Shown here in pieces: positions 1 to 9,923 of a DNA stretch of 64,000 nt; position 1 is the first letter of the stretch, and each line of letters starts with the position of its first letter. The DNA is from Bacillus sp. B15-48 (lineage in GTDB: Bacteria; Bacillota; Bacilli; Bacillales; Cytobacillaceae): positions 1 through 64,000 of the forward strand of contig NZ_WOFU01000002.1 of NCBI RefSeq assembly GCF_016879755.1. The letters run 5' to 3'. The notes under the pieces were generated by a model. The model saw only the letters and a list, made by a program, of their open reading frames with translations, was not told the DNA's origin and ran no database searches. The position numbers were made by a program, and so were the translations under genes.

Positions 1-330
<330 letters not shown>

Positions 331-419
331 AAGCTTTAGCTCATTAAATAAAACGTTGGCTCATGTTCTCTATATTAAATAGAAGAAACACGATAAATAT
401 TGTTTGTTGACGCTTGTTT

Positions 420-440
420 GTTTAGTTTTCAAAGAGCAAT
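420..440 (-). promoter_or_regulatory. rRNA leader boxA-type antitermination site
   Basis: On the minus strand the leader reads TGCTCTTTGAAAACTAAACA, the sequence typical of Bacillus rrn leaders just upstream of 16S, where the boxA/processing region lies. It sits between promoter P2 and the 16S 5' end. The function is assigned from known Bacillus rrn operons. Confidence 0.7.
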
Positions 441-470
441 CATCACTGACGTTTCAGCGACAAGAAATTA

Positions 471-499
471 ATTATACAATATTAATTTCAACTTATCAA
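471..499 (-). promoter_or_regulatory. rrn promoter P2
   Basis: On the minus strand a -35 TTGATA (494-499) and a -10 TATAAT (471-476) are separated by exactly 17 bp, with AT-rich sequence upstream. It precedes the boxA-like leader and 16S by a distance typical of the downstream rrn promoter. Confidence 0.8.
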
Positions 500-564
500 C
501 ACTTTTTTAAGAAAAGTTATTGTGATGTGTTTGTTTTTTTAATCGCTGGCGAAGCAGCTAAATA

Positions 565-594
565 AATATATCATCCTTTCTATTTAACAATCAA
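565..594 (-). promoter_or_regulatory. possible rrn promoter P1
   Basis: On the minus strand a TTGATT (589-594) and TATATT (565-570) are separated by 18 bp, about 95 bp upstream of P2. Tandem promoters are the rule for Bacillus rrn operons, but this match is weaker than P2. Confidence 0.45.
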
Positions 595-718
595 TGGTAA
601 TGTTTGACAGTTTTTAAAAGAGACTTTATCCAGTTTTCCTAAAATAGCGTTAATATTCGCCTGAGGAAACGCACTGATTGGAGTTCACATGAGCGCCTAC
701 ACCCATGCCGGCCTACAT

Positions 719-754
719 AAAAAGGGACAGCCTCCATTATAGCTGCCCCTTTTC
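719..754 (-). terminator. terminator of the P-type ATPase gene
   Basis: Minus-strand hairpin AAAAGGGGCAGC / GCTGTCCCTTTT with a short loop and a T-rich 3' flank, immediately after the ATPase stop codon. Confidence 0.8.
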
Positions 755-759
755 TATCA

Positions 760-3423
760 CTATTTTAACCGTGCCGACACCTTTCTCGTCACCCATTTCT
801 CAATTTCAACGACGATAAAGACAATAATTCCAATCATAATTGGGAAAATCCAATATTCGGCCTCAATCGGCACGGTTCCTAAAATCGTATTCATGAACGG
901 CAAATACGTCACACCTAACTGAATAACAATGAGTAACCCTGACACGAGAAACGCAACTTTGTTCTTAAAAAAGTCTTTTGATAAAGCAAAGTTCCGCTCA
1001 CTTCGACAGTTATACAAGTGAAACAATTGCGCAAGAACAATCGCCTGAAGTGTAACAGTATTCACTATTGCCTGATCATAACCATTATTGATCAAATCAG
1101 CATTCATCAGTAAGATTCCGCCACCAATTAAGAGTGAAACAAAGACAATCCGGAAAATATAATATCCGCTTAACAGCTTCGTTTCTGCTTCACGTGGCGG
1201 CCGATCCATTGTGCCTTTTTCTAATTTTTCAAAAGCAATTGCAAGTGAAATGGTCACGGCTGTAATCATATTAACCCAGAGAATTTGCACTGGCGTGAGC
1301 GGCATCATCGTACCAAATAAAATACTGGCAAAGATCAGAAAAGCCTCCGCTCCGTTTGTTGGCAAAATAAATAAAATCGTCTTCTTTAAGTTATCATAGA
1401 CACGTCTACCTTCACGGACTGCACTGACGATCGTATGGAAGTTATCATCGACGAGAACCATTTGTGATGCATCCTTTGATACTTCAGTTCCTTTAATTCC
1501 CATCGCTACCCCGATATCAGCCCGTTTTAATGCTGGTGCATCATTCACCCCGTCACCCGTCATCGCACAAATATGTCCATGCTCTTGTAGAGCTTGAACG
1601 AGTTGCAGTTTGTTTTCCGGACTCGTTCGAGCAAATACATCATATTCTATTGCTGCTTGTTTAAGCTCTTCTGGCGTCATCTTGTCAAGTTCGCGACCTT
1701 CGATCGCACGCGTTCCATCACCAATGCTAAGTTCCTTTCCAATCGCAATTGCTGTTTCTCTGTGATCACCGGTAATCATTTTCACGACTATTCCGGCTCG
1801 CTTACATTCTTCGACTGCCAGAATTGCTTCTTCCCGAGGAGGGTCAATGATTCCGGCCAAACCGAGAAACATTAGACCAGACTGTACATCTGCATGATCA
1901 ATCGTTTCTTGATCAGAGCGAACTTTTTTCATCGCAGCCCCAATCAGTCTCTTTCCCATCTTCGCTTGCTTCGTCATTTTATCTTCCCAGAAAACTCGCT
2001 CCTCGGAGCCCACTTCCATATTTGCCATATCAAAAAGTCGATCCGGGGCCCCTTTCACTAATACAACTCGTTCCCCGTTCATCTCCACTAAGCAAGCCAT
2101 GTATTTGTATGCTGAGTCAAAAGGAATTTTCGAAAGAGCTTCTAACCTTTGAATAGGATGATTAGCTTTTCCCACAAGCGTGATCAAGCAGCTTTCGGTC
2201 GGCTCACCGTTAATGACCCAATGTCCTTGATCATCTTTGTATAGACTCGCTTCATTCACTGTCTTCACACATGTTAGGAAGTTTATTAGGTTTTCATCAG
2301 CCTCAACCTTTACTTCCTTTCCATCACGTTCGACCTTTCCTTCAGGAGCATACCCGGTGCCTGTTACATCGTACTCATGGTTAGCTAAAATAACGGATGT
2401 GACTGTCATTTCATTTTTCGTCAGCGTCCCTGTTTTATCTGAACAAATGACGGATACGGCTCCTAATGTTTCAACAGAAGGCAAATTACGAACAATCGCA
2501 TTGTTTTTCGCCATTGTTTGAACACCTAGCGCTAAAATAATCGATAAGATTGCTGGCAAACCTTCTGGAATTGCCGCGACAGCTAGACCAATAACTGCAA
2601 GCAATAATTCTGCCGTTTCATAATCATGGAACATTAAACCAAAGACAAACATTGCCGCTGCACCAAATAAAATGACGATGGAAATCATTTTCCCGAACTT
2701 CGCCGTTTGCTTTAATAGTGGTGTTTGAATTTCTTCCACTTCAGTCATCGACGTATTAATTTTCCCAAGTTCAGTATGTATACCGGTCGCGACCACGACT
2801 CCCATCCCTGAACCAGAAGCAATCGACGTCCCCGAAAAAACCATGTTTTTCTTATCACCTAACACCGTATCTTCCGGCAACGTATCAGCATTCTTTTCAA
2901 CAGAAACAGACTCACCTGTCAACGGTGATTCCTCGACTTTCAAATTATCCGCACGTAAAATACGGAGGTCGGCAGGAACTTTATCTCCTGCACTTAATAA
3001 CACAATATCACCTGGAACAAGTTCGTTAGAGTGAATTTCTGCCCGTTGACCATCACGAATAACATTCGCTTTTAATGACAACATGTTTCGAATGCCATCA
3101 AGAGCCTTCTCTGCTTTATTTTCCTGCACATAGCCAATCACTGCATTAATGATGGCCACAAGTAAAATAATAACCGTATCGATGTAATGACCTAATACGA
3201 AAGTAATTATAGCAGCTGCAAGTAACACATAAATCAATACATCATGAAAATGCTTAAGAAATTTCCTCCATTTCGGTTCTGTCTGTCCTGCAGGAAGTTC
3301 ATTTTTCCCATGTTCTCCTTGGCGCTTAGAGGCTTCCTCATTCGACAGCCCTATTTTTGAATCGGTCTCAAGCTTCTTAATGACATGATTTGAGTCTAAG
3401 TTGTACCACTTATTCTCTTTCAT
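760..3423 (-). CDS. P2-type cation-transporting ATPase
   Basis: An integral membrane ATP-driven cation pump of 887 aa, full length for P2 ATPases. In order there is an N-terminal cation-ATPase domain (1-75), TM1-2 (about 62-100), an actuator domain with TGES (169-172), and TM4 with PEGLP (286-290). The phosphorylation motif DKTGTLT follows with Asp329, then KGAP (457-460), TGDGVNDAP (622-630) and a C-terminal TM5-10 block. Glu in PEGLP and Glu693 in TM5 match Ca2+ ligands of SERCA. The TM6 Asp of SERCA (VNLVTD) is Ala722 here (VNMITA), so calcium specificity is doubtful and a Na+/K+ or other cation is possible. AGGAGGTAAAG precedes the ATG. It is monocistronic, with a terminator downstream. 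Confidence 0.9.
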   Translation of the reverse strand: MKENKWYNLDSNHVIKKLETDSKIGLSNEEASKRQGEHGKNELPAGQTEPKWRKFLKHFHDVLIYVLLAAAIITFVLGHYIDTVIILLVAIINAVIGYVQENKAEKALDGIRNMLSLKANVIRDGQRAEIHSNELVPGDIVLLSAGDKVPADLRILRADNLKVEESPLTGESVSVEKNADTLPEDTVLGDKKNMVFSGTSIASGSGMGVVVATGIHTELGKINTSMTEVEEIQTPLLKQTAKFGKMISIVILFGAAAMFVFGLMFHDYETAELLLAVIGLAVAAIPEGLPAILSIILALGVQTMAKNNAIVRNLPSVETLGAVSVICSDKTGTLTKNEMTVTSVILANHEYDVTGTGYAPEGKVERDGKEVKVEADENLINFLTCVKTVNEASLYKDDQGHWVINGEPTESCLITLVGKANHPIQRLEALSKIPFDSAYKYMACLVEMNGERVVLVKGAPDRLFDMANMEVGSEERVFWEDKMTKQAKMGKRLIGAAMKKVRSDQETIDHADVQSGLMFLGLAGIIDPPREEAILAVEECKRAGIVVKMITGDHRETAIAIGKELSIGDGTRAIEGRELDKMTPEELKQAAIEYDVFARTSPENKLQLVQALQEHGHICAMTGDGVNDAPALKRADIGVAMGIKGTEVSKDASQMVLVDDNFHTIVSAVREGRRVYDNLKKTILFILPTNGAEAFLIFASILFGTMMPLTPVQILWVNMITAVTISLAIAFEKLEKGTMDRPPREAETKLLSGYYIFRIVFVSLLIGGGILLMNADLINNGYDQAIVNTVTLQAIVLAQLFHLYNCRSERNFALSKDFFKNKVAFLVSGLLIVIQLGVTYLPFMNTILGTVPIEAEYWIFPIMIGIIVFIVVEIEKWVTRKVSARLK

Positions 3424-3828
3424 CTTTACCTCCTCATTAATTAGTTGGTTTACTATAATTGTAACTTTTTCCAGTCCATATTTGCTTGAAATCCTGGAAA
3501 TTTCAAGAAATTTTTGGAGATTTTCAAGTAATAACTCGCCACATACTGGAAAAAGGATTTTAGGACTCCTACCCTACGGTTATTTTTATGCCTAATGAAA
3601 TAGTGATAGAGAATAAAGATTTAATTTTACGAGATGATTGGGTGGCTGAAAAAGGAAATGTAGGGAGATATTTATAGATAGAAAGTTTTAAGAATTTATA
3701 AAGAAATATAAATTGGTGAAATTCCATAGAAATTAAATGGGTCGAGGGAAATGGAAAAAATTAGGGAAACATCAGAACCGTCCCCATGTTTCAGTTTCCG
3801 ACAAAATACAGAATTACCAGAAAATATA

Positions 3829-3857
3829 TTGACCGTTTAAGCGAATCGGGATATTAT
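3829..3857 (+). promoter_or_regulatory. sigma-A-type promoter for the aldolase gene
   Basis: TTGACC (3829-3834), a 17-bp spacer and TATTAT (3852-3857), about 90 bp upstream of the ATG at 3948. The rest of the gap 3424-3828 shows only a small hairpin (GAAACAT/ATGTTTC near 3768-3794) and no gene that I can support. Confidence 0.55.
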
Positions 3858-3947
3858 ATAACAATACAATTTATAATATAAAAAGAGAAAAACGAAAAAG
3901 ATAGTAAGAGAATAATTAGAAATTAAGATCTACTGGAGGGAAATTCG

Positions 3948-4907
3948 ATGGAACATCGCAGTAAAATTTTAGACTGTACGATTCGCGACGGAGGATTAGT
4001 GAATAATTGGGATTTTAGTGTAGAATTTGTCCAAGACTTGTATAACAGCTTGAGTGCAGCTGGGGTAGAATATATGGAAATTGGCTACAAAAATTCCGCT
4101 AAACTTCTTAATGCAACTGAACCAAATCCATGGAGGTTCCTTGATGATGGCTTTTTAAAAGAGATCATCCCCGAGAAAAAGTTTACAAAGTTATCAGCGC
4201 TAGTCGATATTGGACGCGTGGATCCAGATGACATTCTCCCGCGTGAGCAAAGCGTTTTAGATATGATTCGCGTGGCCTGCTATATTCGCGAAGTCGACAA
4301 AGGTTTAGAGCTTGTCCAAATGTTTCACGATTTGGGCTACGAAACGACACTTAACATCATGGCTTTATCTAGTGTTCCTGAATATCAACTTATTGAAGCA
4401 TTTGAATTAATTGGGAAAAGTCCTGTAGACGTTGTTTATATCGTTGACTCCTTTGGAAGCTTAGATCCTATAAACATTGAACATCAAGTGAAAAAGTTCC
4501 AAGCTATGATTCCGAATAAACAGCTTGGCATCCATACACATAATAACATGCAGTTGGCATTCGCTAATACATTAACTGCGATGCGAAATGGCGTCACGTT
4601 CCTCGATTCGTCTGTTTATGGAATGGGTCGTGCGGCCGGCAATTGTCATACAGAGCTTCTCGTTAGCTACATACAAAAAACAAGCTATGAGCTTAAGCCT
4701 GTTCTTAATGTCATTGAAAAGCATATGCTTGACATGCGAAAGAAATGGGAATGGGGCTATATTATCCCTTACATGATTTCAGGTGTTCTAAATGAACATC
4801 CTCGAGTCGCTATGGCTTATCGAAATAGCGACGATCGCGACAAATTCGGTGACTTTTATGATAAGGTGACTACACCTGAAGTCACAGTGGCCACGGCATC
4901 GAAATAA
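3948..4907 (+). CDS. HMGL-like / DRE-TIM metallolyase family aldolase
   Basis: A 319-aa TIM-barrel lyase of the HMG-CoA lyase/homocitrate synthase/4-hydroxy-2-oxovalerate aldolase superfamily. The signature DCTIRDGG (residues 9-16) provides the catalytic Arg and metal Asp, and HTHNN (196-200) the two metal His residues. YIVDSFGSLDP and an SVYGMGRAAGN glycine loop complete the active site. It lacks the extra domains of isopropylmalate or homocitrate synthase. The substrate cannot be read from the sequence. The start is supported by CTGGAGGGAAATTCG before the ATG. It stands alone between its own promoter and terminator, so no pathway partner is visible. Confidence 0.8.
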   Translation: MEHRSKILDCTIRDGGLVNNWDFSVEFVQDLYNSLSAAGVEYMEIGYKNSAKLLNATEPNPWRFLDDGFLKEIIPEKKFTKLSALVDIGRVDPDDILPREQSVLDMIRVACYIREVDKGLELVQMFHDLGYETTLNIMALSSVPEYQLIEAFELIGKSPVDVVYIVDSFGSLDPINIEHQVKKFQAMIPNKQLGIHTHNNMQLAFANTLTAMRNGVTFLDSSVYGMGRAAGNCHTELLVSYIQKTSYELKPVLNVIEKHMLDMRKKWEWGYIIPYMISGVLNEHPRVAMAYRNSDDRDKFGDFYDKVTTPEVTVATASK

Positions 4908-4916
4908 AATAAAGCT

Positions 4917-4950
4917 AAAGGTACTCTGTTTATCAGGGTACCTTTTCCTA
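4917..4950 (+). terminator. terminator of the aldolase gene
   Basis: Hairpin AAAGGTAC / GGTACCTTTT followed by a pyrimidine-rich tail, directly after the stop codon. Confidence 0.8.
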
Positions 4951-5044
4951 TTTTTAACATATTACTAAAAGATAAAAATAGAATCCGAGCTTCCATCCCA
5001 TTGCCGTAATTGTCACAAGATCGAGACCTCTTTGATTAGCTTCA

Positions 5045-6433
5045 TTAAGGAAGTAGGTCAAATCCAGCGGTAAAATGTCTTAATGAGGTTATCGGGCCTT
5101 CATAAGTCAGTTTCATTCCGCGATACTGCTTTCTGTTTTGATAAATTTCTCCTAGTGCGTTGGCAATGACATCCATATGGCTATTCGTATACACTCTTCT
5201 GGAAACGGCAATTCTCATCGCTTCGATATCAGGAAATACATCCTCCCCAGTGATGGAATCTTTAGAACCGAAAGCACAGGCTCCCAGTTCAACTGCTCTC
5301 ACCCCCGCTTCTTCATATAAAGCGACAACCAAGCGTTGGGAGGGGAATTCACTTTGAGGGATATGTGAAAAAAATCGTCTGCCGTCGACGTAAACTCCAT
5401 GCCCTCCGGTTGGTTCAATAATTGGAATCCCTTGCTCCTTCAGGTGGTCCCCTAAGTATTTCACCTGGTTAATTCGGTACTCCAAATATTCTTCTTCCGC
5501 AGCCTCTAAAAGGCCTACAGCTAGCGCCTCGATGTCACGTCCAGCTAAACCACCGTAAGTGATAAACCCTTCATGAACAATTGCTAATTGCTGTGCTTGT
5601 TTTAAATTTTCCTCATCTCTTGTGACGAAAAGGCCACCAATATTTACGAGACCGTCTTTTTTCGCACTCATAATTGTCGTTTCACAATAGGACAGCATCT
5701 CTCTTATGATTTCTTTTATTGTTTTATGTTGATAACCTGATTCTCTTTGTTTAATAAAGTATGCGTTTTCAGAAATCCTCGCCGCATCAATTACGACCGG
5801 AATATTATACCTTTTGGCTAACCGACTCACTTCACGAATATTTTCCATCGATACAGGCTGACCACCATTGTTATTACATGTCACAGTAATCATAATAACG
5901 GAAACCGACTCCGGTCCCTTATCTAGAATCAGCTTTTCCAGTTTTTTTATGTCAATATTTCCTTTAAACGGGTGCGGTGGACTTTGAGCATCCTTCCCGA
6001 TATCTACAACATAATCAACTGCTAAGGCGCCTAGAACTTCGGCGTTTCCTCTAAACGTATCAAAATGCATGTTTCCCACTGCATACTTGCCTGGTTTTGT
6101 ATAAATTTTAGCCATGATGGAATCCGCTGCTCTTCCTTGATGGGTCGGCTGGACATAAGGCATTCCGAAAAGATCTTGAACAGTTTCCTTCAATTTATAA
6201 AAGCTTTTTGAACCAGCATAAGACTCATCGCCAAGCATGATAGCAGCCCATTGTTCGCTGCTCATCGCCGATGTACCGCTGTCGGTAATACAATCGATGT
6301 ACACATTTTCCGCTTTTATTTGAAAAACATTATAGTTCGCCTCTTTTAACCATGTTTGCCGCTGTTCTTTTGTCGTCTTTTTGATCTTTTCCACTACCTT
6401 GATTCGGAATGGTTCTGCTGTCATAAAGCGCAT
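5045..6433 (-). CDS. tnaA: tryptophanase-type beta-eliminating lyase (PLP)
   Basis: A 462-aa PLP enzyme of the tryptophanase/tyrosine phenol-lyase family, which cleaves the aromatic amino acid to pyruvate, ammonia and indole or phenol. Family blocks are DSGTSAMS, THQGR, GNMHFDT, ENAYFIKQR and the PLP lysine in SAKKDGLVNIGG (Lys259). At two specificity positions it resembles tryptophanase. Asp125 replaces the Thr of tyrosine phenol-lyase, and Leu383 in VRAVELG sits where phenol-lyase has Arg. Much of the rest looks more like phenol-lyase, so tryptophan is likely but unproven. An upstream in-frame ATG at 6460 is less likely, because AAAGGAGG lies 7 nt before the ATG at 6433. No tnaC-like leader or tryptophan permease is adjacent. 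Confidence 0.82.
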   Translation of the reverse strand: MRFMTAEPFRIKVVEKIKKTTKEQRQTWLKEANYNVFQIKAENVYIDCITDSGTSAMSSEQWAAIMLGDESYAGSKSFYKLKETVQDLFGMPYVQPTHQGRAADSIMAKIYTKPGKYAVGNMHFDTFRGNAEVLGALAVDYVVDIGKDAQSPPHPFKGNIDIKKLEKLILDKGPESVSVIMITVTCNNNGGQPVSMENIREVSRLAKRYNIPVVIDAARISENAYFIKQRESGYQHKTIKEIIREMLSYCETTIMSAKKDGLVNIGGLFVTRDEENLKQAQQLAIVHEGFITYGGLAGRDIEALAVGLLEAAEEEYLEYRINQVKYLGDHLKEQGIPIIEPTGGHGVYVDGRRFFSHIPQSEFPSQRLVVALYEEAGVRAVELGACAFGSKDSITGEDVFPDIEAMRIAVSRRVYTNSHMDVIANALGEIYQNRKQYRGMKLTYEGPITSLRHFTAGFDLLP

Positions 6434-6659
6434 GTCAGAAACCTCCTTTAAGTAATACATTCTTTTTCATTCTTATAACTAGTTTACAACTCAAAATGGA
6501 TGACTAGAATGAAATGGAAAAATTTTCATCCCCTTTTAGTCTGATGAAAAATGGTCTGACTCCCCAATAAAGCAAATGCTTTACTCCATTGACAATCAGA
6601 ACCTATTTCACTAAATTTTTTCCATCAGGATAGCTTTATAGGAACCGGCTTATCAAGTA

Positions 6660-7313
6660 TTAATTCATCTTCTTTGACAATACATCATAGGCTAGTATCT
6701 GCACACCTTGTCGCGATGCTTGAAGTAACACATCCGCAAAGGACGAATCCATTTCTCTATTCGGGATGAAAGCTCGGCAACCTTTTAATTGTACGACAAA
6801 TAAGATCGTACAGTGGTATCCTTCTTGAACAGCTTTTGCTAATTCTAGGATATGTTTCGTTCCTCTTGTCGTCGGTGCATCGGGAAACATTGCAACTCCG
6901 TTATCCTCAAGCGTAACGCCCTTTACCTCAATGAATCCTTTCTTCCCTTCCTTTTCAAAATAAACATCAAATCTGGATGCCCCATAAGTAACCTCTCTTT
7001 TTAACTTGCTAACCTTGCCAAACTCAGAGATTTTCCCTTCCTTGAGTGCTTCAAATGCTACGCTATTTGGCGCCTGAGAATCAATATTGACCCAGCTGTC
7101 ATTTTTAGCAACTGATATAAGCGAATACCTAGTCTTTCTGTTTGGATTGTCACTTTGTTCTAAAAGCACTTCAGCATCTTCTTGAAAAAGTTCTTTTAAA
7201 CGACCAGTATTTTTAATATGCACTTGTTCTTTTACGCCATTTATGTAAACCTCGGCAATGAATCTGTTTATTTTCTTATAAAAATGGCCGGGTACAACGT
7301 TTCCATATTTCAT
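6660..7313 (-). CDS. sfsA: SfsA family protein (sugar fermentation stimulation, nuclease-like)
   Basis: A 217-aa protein of normal SfsA length. It has an N-terminal OB-like part (GHFYKKINRFIAEVYINGVKEQVHIKNTGRL) and a PD-(D/E)XK-like core with RFDVYF (Asp116) and IEVKGVTL (Glu129, Lys131). The family hallmark FPDAPTTRGTKHI follows at about 143-155. SfsA was named for a maltose-regulation phenotype in E. coli, and its folded core resembles a nuclease; the role in Bacilli is not established. It stands alone with no clear partner. No convincing terminator is seen downstream. Confidence 0.88.
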   Translation of the reverse strand: MKYGNVVPGHFYKKINRFIAEVYINGVKEQVHIKNTGRLKELFQEDAEVLLEQSDNPNRKTRYSLISVAKNDSWVNIDSQAPNSVAFEALKEGKISEFGKVSKLKREVTYGASRFDVYFEKEGKKGFIEVKGVTLEDNGVAMFPDAPTTRGTKHILELAKAVQEGYHCTILFVVQLKGCRAFIPNREMDSSFADVLLQASRQGVQILAYDVLSKKMN

Positions 7314-7442
7314 TTTTTCACTTCCGTATCAATTGTCTTTAATGCCATTTTACTCTATCAGAATTTTAGGTTCACGTTCAATTGCTTGGCTTAATTCTCA
7401 AACCGTTGTAACTTAACATCGAGATTCTTTTTTCTAATAAGA

Positions 7443-7492
7443 AAGGCTAACTCGAAAAGGTGTTGTTAACCACCTTTTCGAGTCAGCCTTAT
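7443..7492 (-). terminator. terminator of the acyl-CoA ligase gene
   Basis: Long stem AAGGCTGACTCGAAAAGGTGG paired with its near-complement (7443-7490), followed on the minus strand by a T-rich tail. It lies a few bases after the stop codon at 7498. Confidence 0.85.
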
Positions 7493-7497
7493 GAATG

Positions 7498-9018
7498 TTA
7501 ATTATTTTCACTAACAGAAATCTTATTTTTCCGTAATGTGTGCTTTAGGACTTTCCCACTGGCATTACGAGGAAGAGTATCGAGAAATTCAATTTCTGCA
7601 GGTATCTTATATTTAGCTAATTTCTGTTTACAATAATCAATCACCTCTTCGGTCGATAGATACTGACCTTCCTTTAAGACGATAAATGCTTTCAGTACTT
7701 CCCCATATACTTCATGCGGAATGCCTACAACGGCAGCTTCAAGGATTCCATCTAGTTGATACAACACTTCTTCCACTTCTACTGGATAGACATTTTCACC
7801 ACCGCGAATAATCATGTCTTTCTTTCGATCAACGATGTATAACAACCCATCTTCATCAAAACGGCCTAAATCACCGCTATACATCCAACCATCCTTTAAT
7901 GTATTTCGAGTCGCTTCGTCATTTTTTAAGTAACCTTTCATCACTTGTGGACCTTTTACAACGATTTCACCTACTTGTCCTATAGATACGTCATCTCCAT
8001 AATCATCTACCACCCTGACTTGTGTATAAGGCAAAGGTTCACCAACTGAGCCGATTTTGTCTAAGGCGTAATCATCCTTTAACGTTGTTGCACCGGGGGA
8101 GTTTTCCGTTTGGCCATACAAATTTTGAACTTTAACCTTTGGGAATAAGGCTTTCACTTTTTTTACTAACTCATATGGCATTGGTGCTGCACCATAAGTA
8201 AACAGACGTAGATTCGATAAATCAATTTCTGTTAATTTCTGTGTATTTAAGAGAATGCTATAAATTGCCGGGACTCCGAAGAAAATCGTTACTTTTTCTT
8301 TTTCCATTGTAGCTAACGTTTTTTCAGGCGAGAATGCCTCTTCAATCACCACTGTACCACCTTTTAATATCGTCGGTGTGCTAAAACAATGGCTGGCTGC
8401 ACAGTGAAATAAAGGCGTAACAATATGCATACGATCGTCTGCTTTCATTTCTAAAGAATCTGCCCAAATCTCTGAAATCGCACGAACATTTTCAGCTGAT
8501 AGCATCACACCTTTTGGTTTTCCGGTTGTACCTGATGTATAAAAAATGACAGCCGTGTCGTTTTTTTCAATCTTTGGCTGTGCAAATGGAATAGAATGAT
8601 CTGTAATAACAGCTTCGAATGTTGCTTTTCCACCAACTTCAAGATGATCTTGAAAACTTTCCATCGGATTTTCAAGCTCATCCCATAAATGATAGATGCT
8701 GTCATCATATATGATTGCCTTTGCTTCTGAATGCTCGATGATATATTCAACCTCTGGTCTTGCTAGCTTAATATTAATCGGAAGGACAGCAAATCCACCC
8801 AGCTGGCATGCATAATACGAAATAAGAAAATCATCCGAATTTTTTAAGTAAAGGGCAATGATATCTTCTTTTTGATAACCTTTTGCTTGAAAATAACCAG
8901 CTAAGTTCTTTGCCTTTTGATAAAACTCACTATATGTCGTTTCTCTTCCATTATAAGAAGAAATCACTTTATTTGATTGTGTCTTTGCATGTTGAGCTAA
9001 CTGTTCAAAAATAAACAT
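7498..9018 (-). CDS. AMP-forming acyl-CoA ligase (long-chain fatty acid CoA ligase-like)
   Basis: A 506-aa ANL-superfamily enzyme that activates a carboxylic acid with ATP and CoA. The ATP motif YTSGTTGKPKGVM is at about 160-172, YGQTEN is the aromatic/adenine motif, YSGDLGRFDEDG and IVDRKKDMIIRGGENVYPVEVEE are the hinge region, and LPRNASGKVLK carries the C-terminal catalytic Lys. Single-domain length and the lack of a carrier domain argue for an acyl-CoA ligase. The exact acid is unknown. AAGGGG lies 9 nt before the ATG at 9018; the ATG at 9027 directly abuts it and is less likely. Confidence 0.85.
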   Translation of the reverse strand: MFIFEQLAQHAKTQSNKVISSYNGRETTYSEFYQKAKNLAGYFQAKGYQKEDIIALYLKNSDDFLISYYACQLGGFAVLPINIKLARPEVEYIIEHSEAKAIIYDDSIYHLWDELENPMESFQDHLEVGGKATFEAVITDHSIPFAQPKIEKNDTAVIFYTSGTTGKPKGVMLSAENVRAISEIWADSLEMKADDRMHIVTPLFHCAASHCFSTPTILKGGTVVIEEAFSPEKTLATMEKEKVTIFFGVPAIYSILLNTQKLTEIDLSNLRLFTYGAAPMPYELVKKVKALFPKVKVQNLYGQTENSPGATTLKDDYALDKIGSVGEPLPYTQVRVVDDYGDDVSIGQVGEIVVKGPQVMKGYLKNDEATRNTLKDGWMYSGDLGRFDEDGLLYIVDRKKDMIIRGGENVYPVEVEEVLYQLDGILEAAVVGIPHEVYGEVLKAFIVLKEGQYLSTEEVIDYCKQKLAKYKIPAEIEFLDTLPRNASGKVLKHTLRKNKISVSENN

Positions 9019-9193
9019 GAGCGGCATCCCCTTTTGAATATTTTAAGTTTTCCTAATATTCAAAATTATACTACAAAACAGCTTCTTGTGACAGCCTTTA
9101 AAAAATAGGGGGCCTGCTTAAACCCATTAAAAAATTAGAGTGAATCCACTTATTTTTTTAGTAAAATCTCTTTAAAATCAACCGAATCTCACG

Positions 9194-9235
9194 CTAATAA
9201 GCAATCCAATATAAGAAAATTGGATTGCTTATTAG
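9194..9235. terminator. bidirectional hairpin downstream of the unknown gene at 9282
   Basis: Near-perfect 17-bp stem (CTAATAAGCAATCCAAT and its complement) with an 8-nt loop. T-rich flanks are weak, but the position just past the stop of the minus-strand gene fits a terminator. Confidence 0.55.
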
Positions 9236-9281
9236 AATATTATCTATTGTTTTGTACACGATCCCCTTCCCTTCTGAATCT

Positions 9282-9923
9282 TTAAATTCTCCCTTTAACT
9301 TTTAAATAATCCATTGCTTGCACTGCAAACTCTAAGATTTCTCGTGATTGAAAGGCATTGTTTTTTAAACCAATCGCCTCTGTGATTCGTTCATACTCAT
9401 CAAATAGATTGCCTTCGTTTCCATATGGAAACGAAAGATATTGAAAACCGTATTTGTCGTTGTTGATGAATACTGAATAAACCATCAAGGCATTTTGATT
9501 GGCCGCCTTTGTATTAAGCAAGTAAATCCCTTCTACTTCTAAAAGATTCCCACGCTGATCAGTTGCAGTCAACAAGCCGTCGGCTATTTTTAAAAACAGG
9601 CAACGGTTGAACGGAGGTAATCGCTTTATATCTACATAGGGATTATTCATCATGAGAATTTTCTTTGTATCTTCCTTACTTAGGATAATTGTCTGTCGTC
9701 CCGTTTTATAATAAAAAGCTGTTACCAGGATAGCAGGTAATATGTGTTCTTTCACTCGATGCTCGTTTTCTTTGCCAACCACTTCAAGAACTTTTTCCTT
9801 CACATAAGCTAGATCTGTCGCCTTCGAAAAATTCACTTTTGCTGCAAGTTGCTTATAAAAATCCCCCATTATTAAGTTGTCCCAGTTGCTTTTCATTGCT
9901 TGAAACTGATGATTCTCTGTCAT
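9282..9923 (-). CDS. hypothetical protein, 213 aa
   Basis: I do not recognise the family. It is a soluble, mixed alpha/beta-looking protein with no signal peptide or membrane segment. The N-terminal third is charged and helical (VKEKVLEVVGKENEHRVKEHI). The middle has a run of beta-like strands (CLFLKIADGLLTATDQRGNLLEVEGIYLL). GGAGGG lies 5 nt before the ATG, so translation is well supported. It is flanked by a hairpin downstream and by a gene-poor gap upstream. Confidence 0.7.
   Translation of the reverse strand: MTENHQFQAMKSNWDNLIMGDFYKQLAAKVNFSKATDLAYVKEKVLEVVGKENEHRVKEHILPAILVTAFYYKTGRQTIILSKEDTKKILMMNNPYVDIKRLPPFNRCLFLKIADGLLTATDQRGNLLEVEGIYLLNTKAANQNALMVYSVFINNDKYGFQYLSFPYGNEGNLFDEYERITEAIGLKNNAFQSREILEFAVQAMDYLKVKGRI

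Noticed and set aside
1211-3034. Plus-strand reading frames inside the P-type ATPase gene
   Set aside because: No ribosome binding sites, and they are antisense to a full-length, motif-complete gene.
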